Program-made: the position numbers and the translations under genes
DNA from: Pseudonocardiales bacterium
Lineage (GTDB): Bacteria; Actinomycetota; Actinomycetes; Mycobacteriales; Jatrophihabitantaceae
DNA: 6,114 nucleotides
Direction: 5' to 3'
NCBI GenBank assembly: GCA_030840415.1
Contig: JAVEEO010000437.1
Location: 1-6,114 of the forward strand
Part shown: positions 5,929 through 6,114 of the stretch, piece by piece
Layout: the number at the start of each line of letters is the position of its first letter
Numbering within the stretch: position 1 is the first letter of the stretch
Notes under the pieces: generated by a model
What the model was told of the DNA's origin: nothing
The model's input: the letters and a program-made list of their open reading frames with translations, nothing else
The model's database searches: none

Positions 5929-6114
5929 ATGAGCACCCGGCCACCCGTGGAATGCTGGCTGACCGACATGGACGGCGTCCTGGTCCACGAGGAGCGTGCT
6001 CTGCCCGGCGCCGCCGAATTCCTGCAGCGGCTCACGGACAAGAAACGCCCGTTCCTGGTGCTGACCAACAATTCGATCTTCACCCCGCGTGACCTGGCCG
6101 CGCGTCTGCAGCGG
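5929..6114 (+). CDS. HAD-IIA family hydrolase (NagD-like), 3' partial
   Basis: The first 62 residues are visible and the frame is open to the window edge. Motif I is DMDGVLV (13-19), giving the nucleophile Asp13 and the acid/base Asp15. A short helix with LPGAAEFLQRL follows. Motif II is LTNNS (45-49), where Thr46 would hold the phosphoryl group. The spacing, with TNNS soon after motif I and only a short linker where cap I would be, is typical of the HAD-IIA (NagD/PNPP-like) subgroup whose cap is inserted after motif II. These enzymes dephosphorylate small phosphorylated metabolites such as nucleotides or sugar phosphates; the substrate here is unknown. Motifs III and IV lie outside the window. 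The start is supported by the TAGGCT box directly upstream and by the family N-terminus. Confidence 0.9.
   Translation, partial: MSTRPPVECWLTDMDGVLVHEERALPGAAEFLQRLTDKKRPFLVLTNNSIFTPRDLAARLQR

Noticed and set aside
1..6114. CRISPR array, tandem repeats or riboswitch
   Set aside because: No regularly spaced direct repeats were seen on reading, and no intergenic stretch apart from 2554-2803 exceeds about 125 bp; nothing resembled a known riboswitch core.

Overview
The window comes from a GC-rich actinobacterium. The evidence is strong G/C bias at third codon positions, several GTG starts, a tRNA gene without an encoded CCA end, and start regions with a TAnnnT box directly upstream. No gene identifies the genus.

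Left part (1 to about 2765, + strand): a mobile element whose left end lies outside the window. It holds a 5'-truncated gene for a tyrosine-recombinase-like protein whose catalytic positions look mostly replaced. A DDE transposase follows, coupled by a GTGA stop/start overlap. After the transposase come a strong Shine-Dalgarno sequence with a doubtful small ORF, three imperfect hairpins, and a good intrinsic terminator at 2733-2765. The tRNA-Ser(UGA) gene lies just beyond on the minus strand, with its 3' end facing the element.

Middle (3012-4029, + strand): a 118-codon ORF joins the start of a sedolisin/kumamolisin (S53) propeptide to the extreme C-terminus of the same family, so the catalytic domain is missing. 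A GNAT acetyltransferase gene follows.

Right part: two minus-strand genes, an aldo/keto reductase and, 91 bp downstream, a Uma2-family (DUF820) putative nuclease-fold protein. A HAD-IIA phosphatase gene is divergent from the reductase. It is cut by the right edge and appears to be leaderless.

The genes right of the tRNA look like ordinary chromosomal genes and suggest no shared pathway. The points most worth checking are the pairing of a degenerate recombinase with a DDE transposase beside a tRNA gene, and the S53 gene that has lost its catalytic core.
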